From Casuarina equisetifolia (taxonomy: Eukaryota; Streptophyta; Magnoliopsida; Fagales; Casuarinaceae): 64,000 bases of DNA. Both the position numbers and the translations under genes were made by a program. The number at the start of each line of letters is the position of its first letter. Within the stretch, counting starts at the first letter, position 1. The stretch spans positions 5,768,501-5,832,500 of the forward strand of contig CM052358.1 in NCBI GenBank assembly GCA_028551475.1, read 5' to 3'. Below the pieces are notes generated by a model, which searched no databases, was not told where the DNA came from, and saw only the letters and a program-made list of their open reading frames with translations. This document shows positions 10,901-22,815 of the stretch, one piece after another.

Positions 10901-13900
10901 ATGCTATACCAAGAAAAGCAAGTGTGGGTGGGGAAGTAAGGGGCATCAAACAGAATTACGATTATCCAAGCAGTCCACCAATGCATCCTTGTCTACAGCA
11001 TTGCTAAACAACTTGGAAGGGGAGGAATAGAAAAGCATTTTGGAAAACTTGGCTCAAACCCAAGGGCAATGATGTCTATAGCTGTTTCACTTCACTCAAA
11101 CTACTTGCAAGGATATAACCTGGATCAATTTGAAGCCCGATGCTGAGAATTCATCAAATCCTCCACACGTGCAGTCTCTGCCCAATCAGCTTAAAGAAAG
11201 TTCTGATGCAGCTTTCAACTCAACCAAAACAGTTAGAGGCTTCTGCAGTTCCAGTGGGGTATCATTTAGGCAAAGTGATTCAGGAATTAAGCTCACTCAG
11301 GATTAGTGGGAAAGGACACAAGAATAGGGAAAATCAATTTCTTTGTGCAAGATTCTCTCAGGTAATCATATTATAGTAGAATCTGATGAGTTATCCCATA
11401 GTGCAGCTTCTCTCAGGCACTTTCAATGGCAGGATATTCATTCTATTGATTGTTGAGCTACAGAAGCCACTTAATTGTCTGCTGCTAAGGTCAAGCATTG
11501 TTTGTTACCTGTTCATATGGTTTCAAGCCAATCTTGGACAGCCAAATAGTGGTTTTGCATCAAGAATGCCTTACTTGGGTTTTAAGCTACTTAATCTGGT
11601 TATTTTTCCAGTGTTTCTGACTTGCTTTCTTGTTCCTTTGTTCTATCAACCAAAAAAGCAAAAAAGAACAAGAGTGATATGAAAAATAAAGATAAAATGA
11701 TTAATAACCTGAAAAATGCTTAATTATTTACTTACCTATAATCTTCTTCTTGGTTTTCTTCTATGAAAATTTTCCCTACCTTAAATCTCTAGCCTCTTAC
11801 GTAATTCTCATATTGAACACTGACATCCTACTTGGCAAAGGCAATGTCGAGAGCCTTTAAAACAATTCAATGTACTACATGAAATTTAATGGAAAGAGTT
11901 ATAGTCACAGCAGTAGGTAACTCGATAAAGCAAGAGAAACCTAAACTTTTCCCCTAACCTCTAGCCATCAAGTAATCAATCAAACTCCACTGAAGGTTCC
12001 CTATGTTGCTTACATCAGACTTTACCTGGCATCGGTTTTATTGCCTTCACCCTAATCAATTTTCTTCAAGATTTAGACTATTCATCTATCTTTCATGCAC
12101 TAAGCCTGTTTTCTTTAATCCCCAAACTCACAACCAAATGTTGTCAAACACTAATGTCAATCTTGTAATCACTAGCAGGCAGGTTGTTTACAAAGGGACT
12201 GCAGAAACCGACCACAAAAATTCTGAATGAATCGAGTCAATTAGAAAGCAGGTCCAGTTTAGCTATATGAGGTCAGGTGCTTTCTTTTTACCATATTGAC
12301 AGCATAAAATCACATTCCATGTTATGTATATTTTCAACGAATGAACTTCAATCACCATGATAAGAATTCAGCAAACACTCATTTTAAATTTCTCTAAACC
12401 AATCAAAAGAAAACTTCCAACGAGAGCTGTTTTATTTCAGCATGATACAGCAAGAATAAAAACCAGTTCACGTAAAAAGCCCATTTAACATTATGACCAT
12501 CAGGGTCCTCTAGAAAACAATACCATTTGAAGGAGGATATAGTTGACGTGTAAATGAAAGGATCTCTATCCCTCTATCTTCTTTCTACCTCTATTTAATG
12601 CTATGACAACAGTCACAGGTCGACAATTCAAATAATAATAAAACTAAAATAGTGATAAAGATGATAATGGTAATCCAAAGCATATACTTGTAATCAATTA
12701 GAGCTTCTGAAAAACAGTTCATTCTCAATTCCATCTTGGGCTGGAATACTCAAGTTCTTCACATAGTACATACAAACAACATATCCAAGATTTGCTAAAT
12801 TTGGTGGAAGCCAACAAAGGGGACCAAAAAGTTACAGGAGAGAATAGTATCTAGAATCCCAAAGTTCTAATAAATAGTGAACTCTAAAGAATAAAGAGGT
12901 GAAATTTTTTATCCCCCTGTTACTTACAATCTGTCCCAAGGTTAATAACTTAAGCAATAAGTTTCACAATCATTCTTCTTCGTCAGAGAACTAACCAGAT
13001 GCTGTATAGAAGCTTTCTTCTCAGGTTACATAGGCAGTACAATTTGAAAACATCTAAATTTGGTGGAAGCCAGGAAAAAGAGAGGAAAAATAAAAAATAA
13101 AAAAAGAACAGAATTCCTAGGATCTTATCTGAATGTCTTACAACCTAACTGCAGATGACAACAAAAGGCTATCAAGATCAATAATCTTAACATGAAATTA
13201 CGATTTTCAACAGTTGGTAATTGAATTACATGATAAAAGAAAAAAGACATTGTAATAGAGGCTCACCACTTAGATTCTAACACACCTGCTTTTCTGCGTC
13301 TTTTTCGCTGATTGTACTTTGGAGCACTTTGTTCGTCAACCCTGGATTTATTTAAATCGTTAATGACTGCATGACATACAGAAAAGGTACAGCTACCGTA
13401 AAAACAATTAGGATACAGAGTACTGCTTACCACTTGCTGCATGATGACTTTGACACCATTCTCCCATCCTATCTAAACAATCTTTGTTTTGATGTATAAC
13501 CAAATCAGGACCCTAAAATAGGAAAATTTCTTCAAAAGGTAAGATGTTAACATGCATAAAGATTAATGCTAGTCAAGATATTATTGACTGCAGAATAATA
13601 GTACAGCCATTTTTTTCCCCTTTTCTTACTAGTATAGCACAATCAAGTAACTTCCCTGACCAAGTCTTAATAAACTTGGGCATGTAGGTAGGTTATTATG
13701 ATACCCTAGGGTATCATAATAAACTTATTGTAAAGCAAGCCACTATTTATTCCCCTTTTCTTACTAGTTTATTATGATACCATTATTAACAGAGAAAACA
13801 AGGCAAAAGTATGATCTATCACCCTATCCCGGGCATCCTCAGCAGAATCAAGTTTTTCTCTCTGTTTAACTTCTTAAAACTATATTTACAAGCATAGGTC

Positions 13901-16900
13901 ACAAAAGAAAATCATAACTTACAAAATTCACAAAGATAGTATCATATTTTGAAGGACGAAAATCCTTCCGTCACAGTTGTTCCATTTTTCATCCTAAGTC
14001 ACCATAGTGTCAGAGATATATTCCAGACCTACTCTGATTGTTCTCTCTTCTCTCTTCTTTCTTCTTTCTTCTACTTTGGTTAGTTACACTTAACCTCTTT
14101 CTGACTTGTGTTGAATACCATTTACAAACTTAACATTTTGAGTTACACTTAAACCATCTGAAACCAAGCCGCTTAACTTCATATTTCACAAGAATGCCAC
14201 CTCACCCACCATCAGGGGCAGAAAGGTCAAGGACAGGTATCCATCTGCAGATTCATTTCAAAGAAACGAGGGAAGCTACAAGGCTCTCAAAGTATATGTT
14301 CCCAATACATACGGTAGATGAGGTACTTCATTGTATCACAGAAGTGACGAAATGAACTCTTTGCCCCATCCCCTTCACTTTTATGTTGTGCACTCAACCT
14401 TCTTCCATCACTATCATCTTTAGATTTTGATAACAAAGCTTAATAACTCACTTTCGTCTCTTCTTCCATATTAGTGAGTGAGAACAAATAGAACGAAATG
14501 ACATTTAAACTATGGTTTTCTTCCTTCCTGTTGTCTTCATTTCTTTATTTATTTTTTACTCCCTTACTCAACATTCTATTTCTCATTTCTTTAACATCTT
14601 CTCCTTACCTTGTTCCTCTTGACTTTTCATATGTTTATTTTTTCCTTTGGCCTCTTTACTCTCCTTTCATTTTTTGGCTAAATTTTAGACACTTAGCTTT
14701 TGCATCCCATTGAGTGCCTAGGACACACATGGCAATTATTTCAACCTTAGGTGGGTAGAAATTGTTCCTAATCAAATCATGGGTTGACAAAATAAACTTA
14801 ATCTAAACTGTAATAATCTATCCTATAGTTTTTCCTCTCTTTGACACTTAAGCTAAACAATAAAGGCACAAAGTGCTAATTCCAAGTCTTGTTTCTTTTT
14901 TGCTCTCTCTCTCTCTCTCTCTTTTTCTCCTTATAATTTGGGTTCAAAGAAACCATACACTGCACGTTGTAGAACCGTGCACAAAAGCTTGAATCATGTA
15001 TTGTAATGTAACCAAGTAGTTCTAGATGTTCTTTTTTCAAATATTAAATTAGTACCGGCACAGGATCAAACCTGTCAACTAGCACAAAAAAGGGAGAATA
15101 TTTTAGAACCAGATTAGTATGCTCGTGACTATCTTTTTCTCATATGACTAAGTTCTGCCTTAAATTTGAAGATGTTAACTAACAGGAATTATTAGAATTT
15201 GATTGGTAAATATTTTTAAAAAATTTTCCAATCTCAAACAAAAACTCATTAATAACAAGGAGTGATAAACATAAATTTTGAAGTTGAAAAATCCAAAAAA
15301 ATACGGTGGGTTCTTCTGATTAGCAAGTGACAACACATACCCAGGGTTAAGGGATCCACGACCTTATACTCCATTCCAAAGCTGTTGTAAAATGAAATGA
15401 CATTTGAGCTAGAGCTCATTAGTACAATAAATCATGTCGGCAATTAACCCCAACCATGGAAGAATTTATTACTAGACAGATCTAATTAACTTAATGTCAA
15501 CCATTTGTTCAGTTACTGATTGATAACATAGAGAAAACAATAGTATAAAACTGTAGGACCCCCAATCACTCTTATCATTAATATCTAGTTTGGTCTGTTT
15601 TGATGCCCTCATATGTGCTTGTCAAACTTGACCTTTTCAATAGTCCAGATGAAAGATTTGTCTGTGGACACACATAGAACCACAAAGAATGATATAAATG
15701 GCTCCAGCTTCTGAGTAAGGAACCAATCACAAATTCCTAAACAGGATTTTACTGATAGTGGGAGACATGGATCTTAAATATTGAACTATATATATTCAGC
15801 ATCAAATTCAAAAGGACAGAGAGTTTTCTTTGGCAGATCTCAGCAAATGCAAGAGCCATTTGCTGAAATATATATATATATATATTGAAAAATAAAAAGG
15901 AACCTCAAGGTATTGACAATACAAAGATCTAGAAAAAAGAGCCTGAAATATCAAAACCTTAAGAGTGCAAGACACACAAAAGAGTATTAGAAAAATCAAT
16001 TAAAACAAACCTGAGGGAGAACAAATTCAGATCTTACAAAACAAATTCAACCCATCTTTGGAGACTCATGGACCCCTCTAAAGCTTCTTACAATCGTGGT
16101 CTCAATCATTAGCAAAACTAGCCTCTTCCATAGTCTCATGACAAGAGGCATTCTTCATGGCATTTTTTGCATAGTTGGGGAAATCATTGCTCAAATTCTT
16201 TTGGTATAGAATTTATACAGTGGTGAAAAAGACCAATAAGCAGGGTTCCATTCATAGACATAGGGGGAAAATAGAGATAGAGGATACGGAATGGAAATTA
16301 GACATCTTTTCCTTAGACTTTTCTTCTCTCTCAACATTGCTTTGATTCTCCAGTCGGTGTGGGAAATTCTCTCGTATAATTTTAGGTTTATGTTATCCCC
16401 TTTTATAAGGCTACTAAAATAATTGACAAAGCTAAGACGAAATTGGATTTTTGAATATCAGATCCAAATTCTTTTGGTTACCAAATGATGAGATTCTCTA
16501 TTTTCAAGCAATATATTGGATTCAAAATTTAAACCCCATTTTTATCCTGCATCTTCTTGGTATCCCCAAAAAACTACTCTATTCCAATGTATAACAAAAG
16601 ATGAAAAAAATAAAAAATAAAAAATAAAAGCCTTCCTTCAATGAGTATTTTGGTGATTTCAAAAAAAAAGATGCATGGACAACATATGCATTTTATTTCC
16701 TCTCCAAATTAACACCAGGTTTTGATGGAAAGAGACATGAATCAAATGTTTTTGACTCAGGGAATCAATTGCAAAAACTTAAAATTACAAGCAGAAATCA
16801 CACATTATTTGGTATTTTTTCCTCATTGGGAGGTGGAGTACAATAACTTGTACTGGGGAAGGCACCAATTTAAGTCACAGGACTTGCAAACCGAAGAAGT

Positions 16901-19900
16901 AAATCATGTACAAACTTCTCTCCCTAAACATGTGAATAAATCTTCTCTAAACTGTTGCTGACATACATAGAAAGTAGATAACAACAGTAACTTGAACTAT
17001 GTAATCATCAACACAAGCTATCATCTCATATCTCTACTCTAACAAGTCTAAAAATAGCAGATAAGATTTAGAGCTTTTAGGTTATGGAAATAAGCATATA
17101 GCATTTCTTGAGGGCAGGGGGAGGGGAAGAAAAAAGGTACATGAAAACTGCATAAGTTAAAAAAAGTACAAGGATGTGAAAAGAAACAAAACAAATGAAT
17201 ACACAGAAATTGCAACACTGAAAGAAATGCACTAGAAAATAATAAAGTACCTCCAGTGTTTTGGACAGCTTGCCATCTGTAATAATACAAGCAATCTCCA
17301 ATATTCTATCAACTTCAACATTTAAACCTGTATGTCCCCAAGTGTAGAAGAATTAAATATTAAAATGCATTTCAAATTTTTCTTTGCATCATCTGCCATC
17401 CAACCATTTAGCTTACATTGAACACCATAACAAAAAATCAGAAAACTCAGAAAGAAAAGAATCTTTTGCTCAGACTGATTCCAAAGTTACAGTTAATGTG
17501 AGCACTAACATTAAACCATAACTAACTTCTCTAGTATTTATGTGAATGTCAGATTTGTTAAACCTAACATTACATCAATGCACAGACGCATTCAGATACA
17601 ACATGCATGAGCAGTGCTTAATTTCTTCCACTTTTTTGTCCTTCGGACATTAGCATCTAGGTAACAGAATCAAAAATCAGATCCCAAAATGAAAGATCTA
17701 GAAAGTGAAGGAACAAAGAGTCTATAAAAAAAGCAATGAACATCAACAAAATCAGGTTGCATTTTTTCCATTTGCCCCAAAGCCATAAGATAAGAGCCCA
17801 AAGTATTTACTCCGTCACTGTTTAACTTACCACTGGACCAAAAATAGTTATGGCTAAGCATATAACTGTGTCACCATATGATAACTCAGAAAATGCAGGT
17901 TCAGGTAGTAAGCAATGCAAAGGCTGAGATGTCACAAGCATCGCCTTTATGCGGGTTGAATATGTAGGGCATATGTAAAATATCCAAATATATATACACA
18001 CAAATCTTTTTCTTTCTACTTTTTTTTTTTTAAGACTTTGGTTGAGTAGTTAATCCAATTTCTACAACTTTTTTGTCTTATATATGGCAGCTAGAAATGT
18101 GTTTTCTCTTTTCTTTTCGCTTCTTTCTTTACTTCTTTTTTTTTTTCACTGTTAGAGCATTTCCTTTTAAGCTTAGATAATTTTAGGGGCAAAAAGAAAT
18201 CTTTTGAACCTTAGACAACTGAAAGTTGTCTCGACCTAGCTTAAACCCAAACCTGTATCAACTTCTTGCAACATAAACTGAAACTGTAACAAGATTCTCA
18301 ATAGAACTTGCCTAACCCCATCACTAAAAGATTATCTGTTTTATCTGTCTAAAAAGAGAGACTTTTGCAAGTACGAAAATGAAACTCAAACCAGAACCAA
18401 GAAACATATCAAAAAGCAGGTTTTGCACAAGAGAAGCTAACTTCTTATAGGTGTCAGCATCATGATTAACTATGGATACTCATTGTGGATCATTGACAAT
18501 GAAAGACAATACTTTAAGCCTCCACTGACCAAGAATTATTTACCAACAAAATAGGCATTAGCATGTAAGGGATCAGTTAAAGAAACACCAAGAAGTAGTC
18601 CAAATCACAGCAATATCTACAATTTTTTCCTTCAGCCAATTAGGACAATTTTTTCCCCCCATCAAATACTCAACCATCCAGCTGTTAGATGCCAGTTGCC
18701 ATGTAGAAACAAATATTCAGAATCTCACACATGTTGCACCCAATCACATGAATCCCCAGTATTTAGGGTTTAAAAGACATATAATCAACAAGAAAAATGA
18801 AGATCCAGAAGTGCAAAGACAACAAGAATTTCTCTCCTTGACCTATAGAAATGCAAGGGAATAATTTCAGATTCCTAAAAGAAGTTAACAACCCCGCTTT
18901 TGATTGTCAAATTCCATGGTTTTTCATAAGTATCTGTTACTGCATTATTGCTAATTTTATCTCTTTGTTATATTCATTATATGAACATTCTTAACAACTT
19001 TGTCACCCAATTTCTTAAAGAAGCATAGAATTAATATTATCCATTTTTGAAGCTAAAGGAGTAGCCAAATTGGCGGGGCATTAGCCAAGTATACAGCATC
19101 AGTTAGAGCAAGTCAGACCATTTTTAACCAACTGACTAGGCCAAAGGTGCATCTTCTTTGAATACTTTGCCTTGTTCATGGAAACTTTTGACTTTCCATG
19201 CCTTGTTTTGGGGGAATCTTCCCTTTGAAAGGATATCATTCAGAGCACTTAAATAGTCCCAACTTCTTGAAAAGTCTTCTATTTTAAAGTTAGCGCTAAA
19301 TTCCAACCTACTTCGAAAGCTCCTGCTTAAGAATAAAGTATGACACTTCAGCAGCTAACACTACTTCTTACCAACAATCCTGAGGTCAATGCCTTATACC
19401 ATCCATTGAAAATCAATAAGTAACAATAAAAAGTATAAGAATCAACTAAATATTCAGGCTATATTAACCCATTACAAGGCTTTTAATCACTGCCAACTGA
19501 AAACCGAAATAAAAATCCCGTCACTGTATCTGGTCTATAGGCATATCTGTCAACATTTCATTAAAATCTACCTACCAGTCATTTCCAAGTCAATCCACAC
19601 AAGGGGCAATCTGTAATCTACCGAAGGCGACACACGACTTTGCTGACACTTCTTTTTTCCGGTTTTTTCTACCAGCAATTTATCATTGAGACCATTAACT
19701 TTCCTCTCACTTTTACCTGTGTCAACAAAAATACATTATTAGGATGAGAAGCTATTCCATCTCTAAGACCAACTTCCAAAAACTTATCTGCTTAAAATTG
19801 ATAGTAAAAAAAATCTGTTCAATGAACAGATAGATATTGATAAAAAGAAAGACAGACACACAAATAGATAGCTATCTGTCTCTTGAGTCAAGAAATAATG

Positions 19901-21647
19901 CAGTTCATGGACAAGGAGGCCCGCGACATTTGAAAAGAGATGTTGAAAACTAAATCATAATTAACAGCAAACAGAACCATGAAAAACAAATTAGCACAAT
20001 ATATTACAAAGCACGAGGCTTGTAAACCAGGCCATGAATTGAATATGATTATACCATCATAAAATGTTTTTAACAAACTATCTATCATGAAGCTTCCCCC
20101 ACCCTTTCTCCTCCTTAGTTTTGCTGGCAGAACCTTTCTTAACAAGTTAGCAACTCAAGAAGTACGTAAACAAACATTTTCTCTGTTGAAGAAAAAAGAA
20201 TCAAAACTATTGATGACTAGTAAGGAACTAAATTGTTTTATAGGAGTCACAATTCATGCACATTCACCACGAGGCAGAAAGAGGGACACAAGTCATTATA
20301 TATCCAATCAATTCTAGGGCATGTCAGAATCACATCAGCAGCATTAAAGCCAAAATACCGAGAAAGGAAAAGATTCAATTTCTTCATAAGCATCCATAAT
20401 CTATGAGGATGAGAATTGAAAATCCATATTGAGAAATTATGCAATTTTCAAAATATTATCCCCAAATACATCCACAAATGTTATCCAAAGGAATACATAC
20501 CAAGGCAATGAGTTTAAATCCAATCAGTCCTAATGTATTAAGAAGAATCAAAAAGCATAAAAAGCAAGGGTTTGATCCTCTGGAAGCAGTCAATATTCAG
20601 TTCATTTCATTTACTATCTTTCTAATATCCCAATTTTAGAGCAATCAATAAGTCAAAAACAGTTTAATTAGAAGCAACATATGAAGTTCACATTAACAAA
20701 CTCCCCATCAACTTCAACTTTGATCTACCAATACAGACACAATCTACATCAAGTATCATCCCAGCAATTGCCCCACCTAAACCCCACCTCAAACTTGAGG
20801 TTTAAGAGGACTCCACCCCCTCATTCCATTTCGTTGGTCTCCGAACTTCCAACGCTCATCACTTCCAGGCTACAATTTTGCAACACTTTCACCCAAGACC
20901 CTAATCAAACAATTTTTTAAAAAAATGCTCATTTTCTGGATTGCCTCCAGACGCCTTTCAAGTTCAAGAAAGCAGCAACTTGGAGAGCCCCTCTCATTAT
21001 CCATTACTATGTTACAGAAAAATAATTGACCAAAGTTCCCAATTTTTTCATTATCGATCAACATTCAGCGTATAACCCCTTTACTTTCTGGGAATTTTCA
21101 ATTAAAAAAAAATTCTATTTGGTCAATGTAAATGAAAACAACATAGTGACAGAAGAAAAATGTTTTGCCATAGGATAAATCACTCCCCCTATTAGCAAAA
21201 TCGACATCCAATTTCCACTGCACATTGCTAATTTTCAAAGAAATAAACGATAATCTCTCCCCTGTAAAGGAAGAGCTCTTAGCCAGTGATTTACTTCTTC
21301 TTAAAGTTCCCTTCAACCCTCTTCGGTGACTGAGTTTGTCCCCTCGATCAATTTTAGAATCACTCTGACAACACTCAAGTTCTATCAGGTTCAGGATACA
21401 GAAGAACTTAGAAACCAAAAATCAAAGCGTTTGTCATTGAAGCAAGTAGCAGCCCGCTGAGACCCTAAACTTGACAGGTAAACACTCTCGTCAAGAGCGA
21501 GACGATGTAAGAGTGATAACACGGAGACATTAATGAAGTAAAACCTGGAGTCGCACTGCTAGTGGACTCAGCAGCAAGGGCAGGCTCCGTGCGATCATCT
21601 TCAGCGTCTAATTCCAGCAGCGAAAAGGCGTTTGAAACGTTGTCCAT
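7999..21647 (-). CDS. ORN: oligoribonuclease, DEDDh 3'-5' exonuclease (8 exons)
   Basis: Exons in transcript order are 21647-21545, 19716-19576, 17327-17251, 13512-13431, 13341-13286, 10562-10476, 9163-9073 and 8120-7999. They give 759 bases, 252 residues, with all junction phases consistent. The enzyme degrades 2-5 nt RNA fragments, the last step of RNA turnover; plant and animal forms act in mitochondria and cytosol. Catalytic residues of the DEDDh fold are visible: D77 and E79 in WIDLEMTG, D177 in VYVDFLFL, and H224 with D228 in HRAMDDIRE. Family motifs ASGLT, LLAGNS and KKYMPDL are also present. The start is the only ATG in its open frame (MDNVSNAFSLLELD). The frame stays open upstream without another ATG, so a longer targeting-peptide form made by an upstream exon cannot be excluded. 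Coding exons are 5-6 % of the 13.6-kb span. The gene is head-to-head with plastid bL9. Confidence 0.93.
8448..8575. repeat. 64-bp imperfect tandem repeat in the last ORN intron
   Basis: Two adjacent copies carry CTTCTTTGACC, ACAACCAGAAAT and CATGTCAAGG at 64-base spacing. It is intronic (intron 8121-9072) with no sign of function. Confidence 0.6.
10563..13285. other. 2.7-kb ORN intron with an mRNA-like patch
   Basis: This is intron 5 of the oligoribonuclease gene. At about 10.84-11.37 kb the plus strand is less AT-rich and has longer open stretches than its surroundings, split between frames. The rest is ordinary AT-rich intron. I could not match the patch to a known protein. Confidence 0.3.
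13513..17250. other. 3.7-kb ORN intron, the longest in the gene
   Basis: Intron 3 contains a perfect 30-bp palindrome (13693-13722), a CT run (14903-14922) and an AT run (15868-15885). I see no gene in it. Open frames such as one at 14498-14713 are pyrimidine-rich and non-coding in character. Confidence 0.5.
13693..13722. repeat. perfect 30-bp palindrome
   Basis: The 15-base arm TTATTATGATACCCT is followed directly by its reverse complement, with CCTAGG at the centre. The half-site TTATTATGATACC occurs again at about 13768-13780, preceded by CCCCTTTTCTTACTAG. That leader also occurs at about 13618-13634. Confidence 0.9.
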
Positions 21648-22815
21648 GGTCTTCTTTCTCCTGAATTCCCCGACTACTACTATGCAAGCCCAGCTCGAAA
21701 CAATTCTAAATTGGAAGGACCAGACTTTGCAGCATCTCCGCGTAGAAACACCGACCTTCCCAAACGGAGTGTGCGACTGATAACGACCCCAGTCAAATTT
21801 AGCAATTTGCAAACACTAAAACAACAGGACACAGGAAGTGAATGAAAGGGTCAGTTTCCCACCTTACGATGAGCATATTATAAATTTCTCCCGATACTCC
21901 CGGGCTCTTTCCATTGGTCACCTGTAGTCTTCTCAAAATTATTTTTAAGAACTTCTGAATGACAATAAACAACTTAGAATTACTATACTCGAAATATTTT
22001 ATTTTTCTAAACTGGGAAAAAAAGGGCCTTTTTTTTCTAATACACGAGCATCCAGCACACGCATTTGATTTTGAACCTAAACTTCCTAGTCTCAAGTCTT
22101 GTTAACTCACGTTTTGTTAACTCACCATTAAATTAATAAGTGATCAACAAGAAAAACAGACTTGATAAGTATCATTTTTAGCCTTCAATGCAAATATCTT
22201 GTTAGTATAAATGATTTCTTACAAATAATTTTGAAAACATATTTTATAGTATACTATACATTATTTTTTGTTTTCGAAATCAAAACATGTTTTTAAATTC
22301 ACTTACTTTTACCAATACATCATCTTTGAAACCATCCCTAAGCAACCCAATGAAGGAGAGTAAAATTTGGGTGTACAATTTTTTCCCTTTTTTGTTTCTA
22401 ACTAGTTTCCAATTAACTTCCTTAGGATGGATTTGTTGCAATTCTTTTACTGTTCTTGTTTGCTAATTTAGCTGTGAGTTGCTTAAACTTATTGACTAAG
22501 GCAGTTTATGGCTGATGTTTGCCTTTAGTGACTTGCACTACAAGTAAGACAATCATCCGACTTTTGATTAAATTAACCGTTCCTTAATTAGGAGGAAAGA
22601 GGAGGGAAAATATACCTAACAAGGGTAATTGTGCAACTCAAATCTCCGTAGTGGGAAAAAGGTTGTTCAGCCCTTCTGAAAGGGGTAAAATTATAAAAGA
22701 AAGAAAAACCCTGGGACCGGCTCTCCGTAACAAAACCAAGGTTCATCGCGTCCTAGATAAGATCAAGTCCAACCAGGACCAATTGGAGACAGCGAGATAG
22801 TCGTTTGGTTTGTCA
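21648..22815. promoter_or_regulatory. divergent promoter region between ORN and plastid bL9
   Basis: The 1.17-kb gap separates two start codons pointing away from each other, so it must hold both promoters and both 5' leaders. A TTATAAAAG motif at 22691-22699 is a possible TATA element for the bL9 gene. No TATA-like element is clear on the ORN side. No other gene is seen in it. Confidence 0.55.
22691..22699 (+). promoter_or_regulatory. possible TATA box of the bL9 gene
   Basis: TTATAAAAG lies about 120 bases before the ATG at 22816. The position is plausible, but in this AT-rich sequence the motif alone is weak evidence. Confidence 0.3.
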
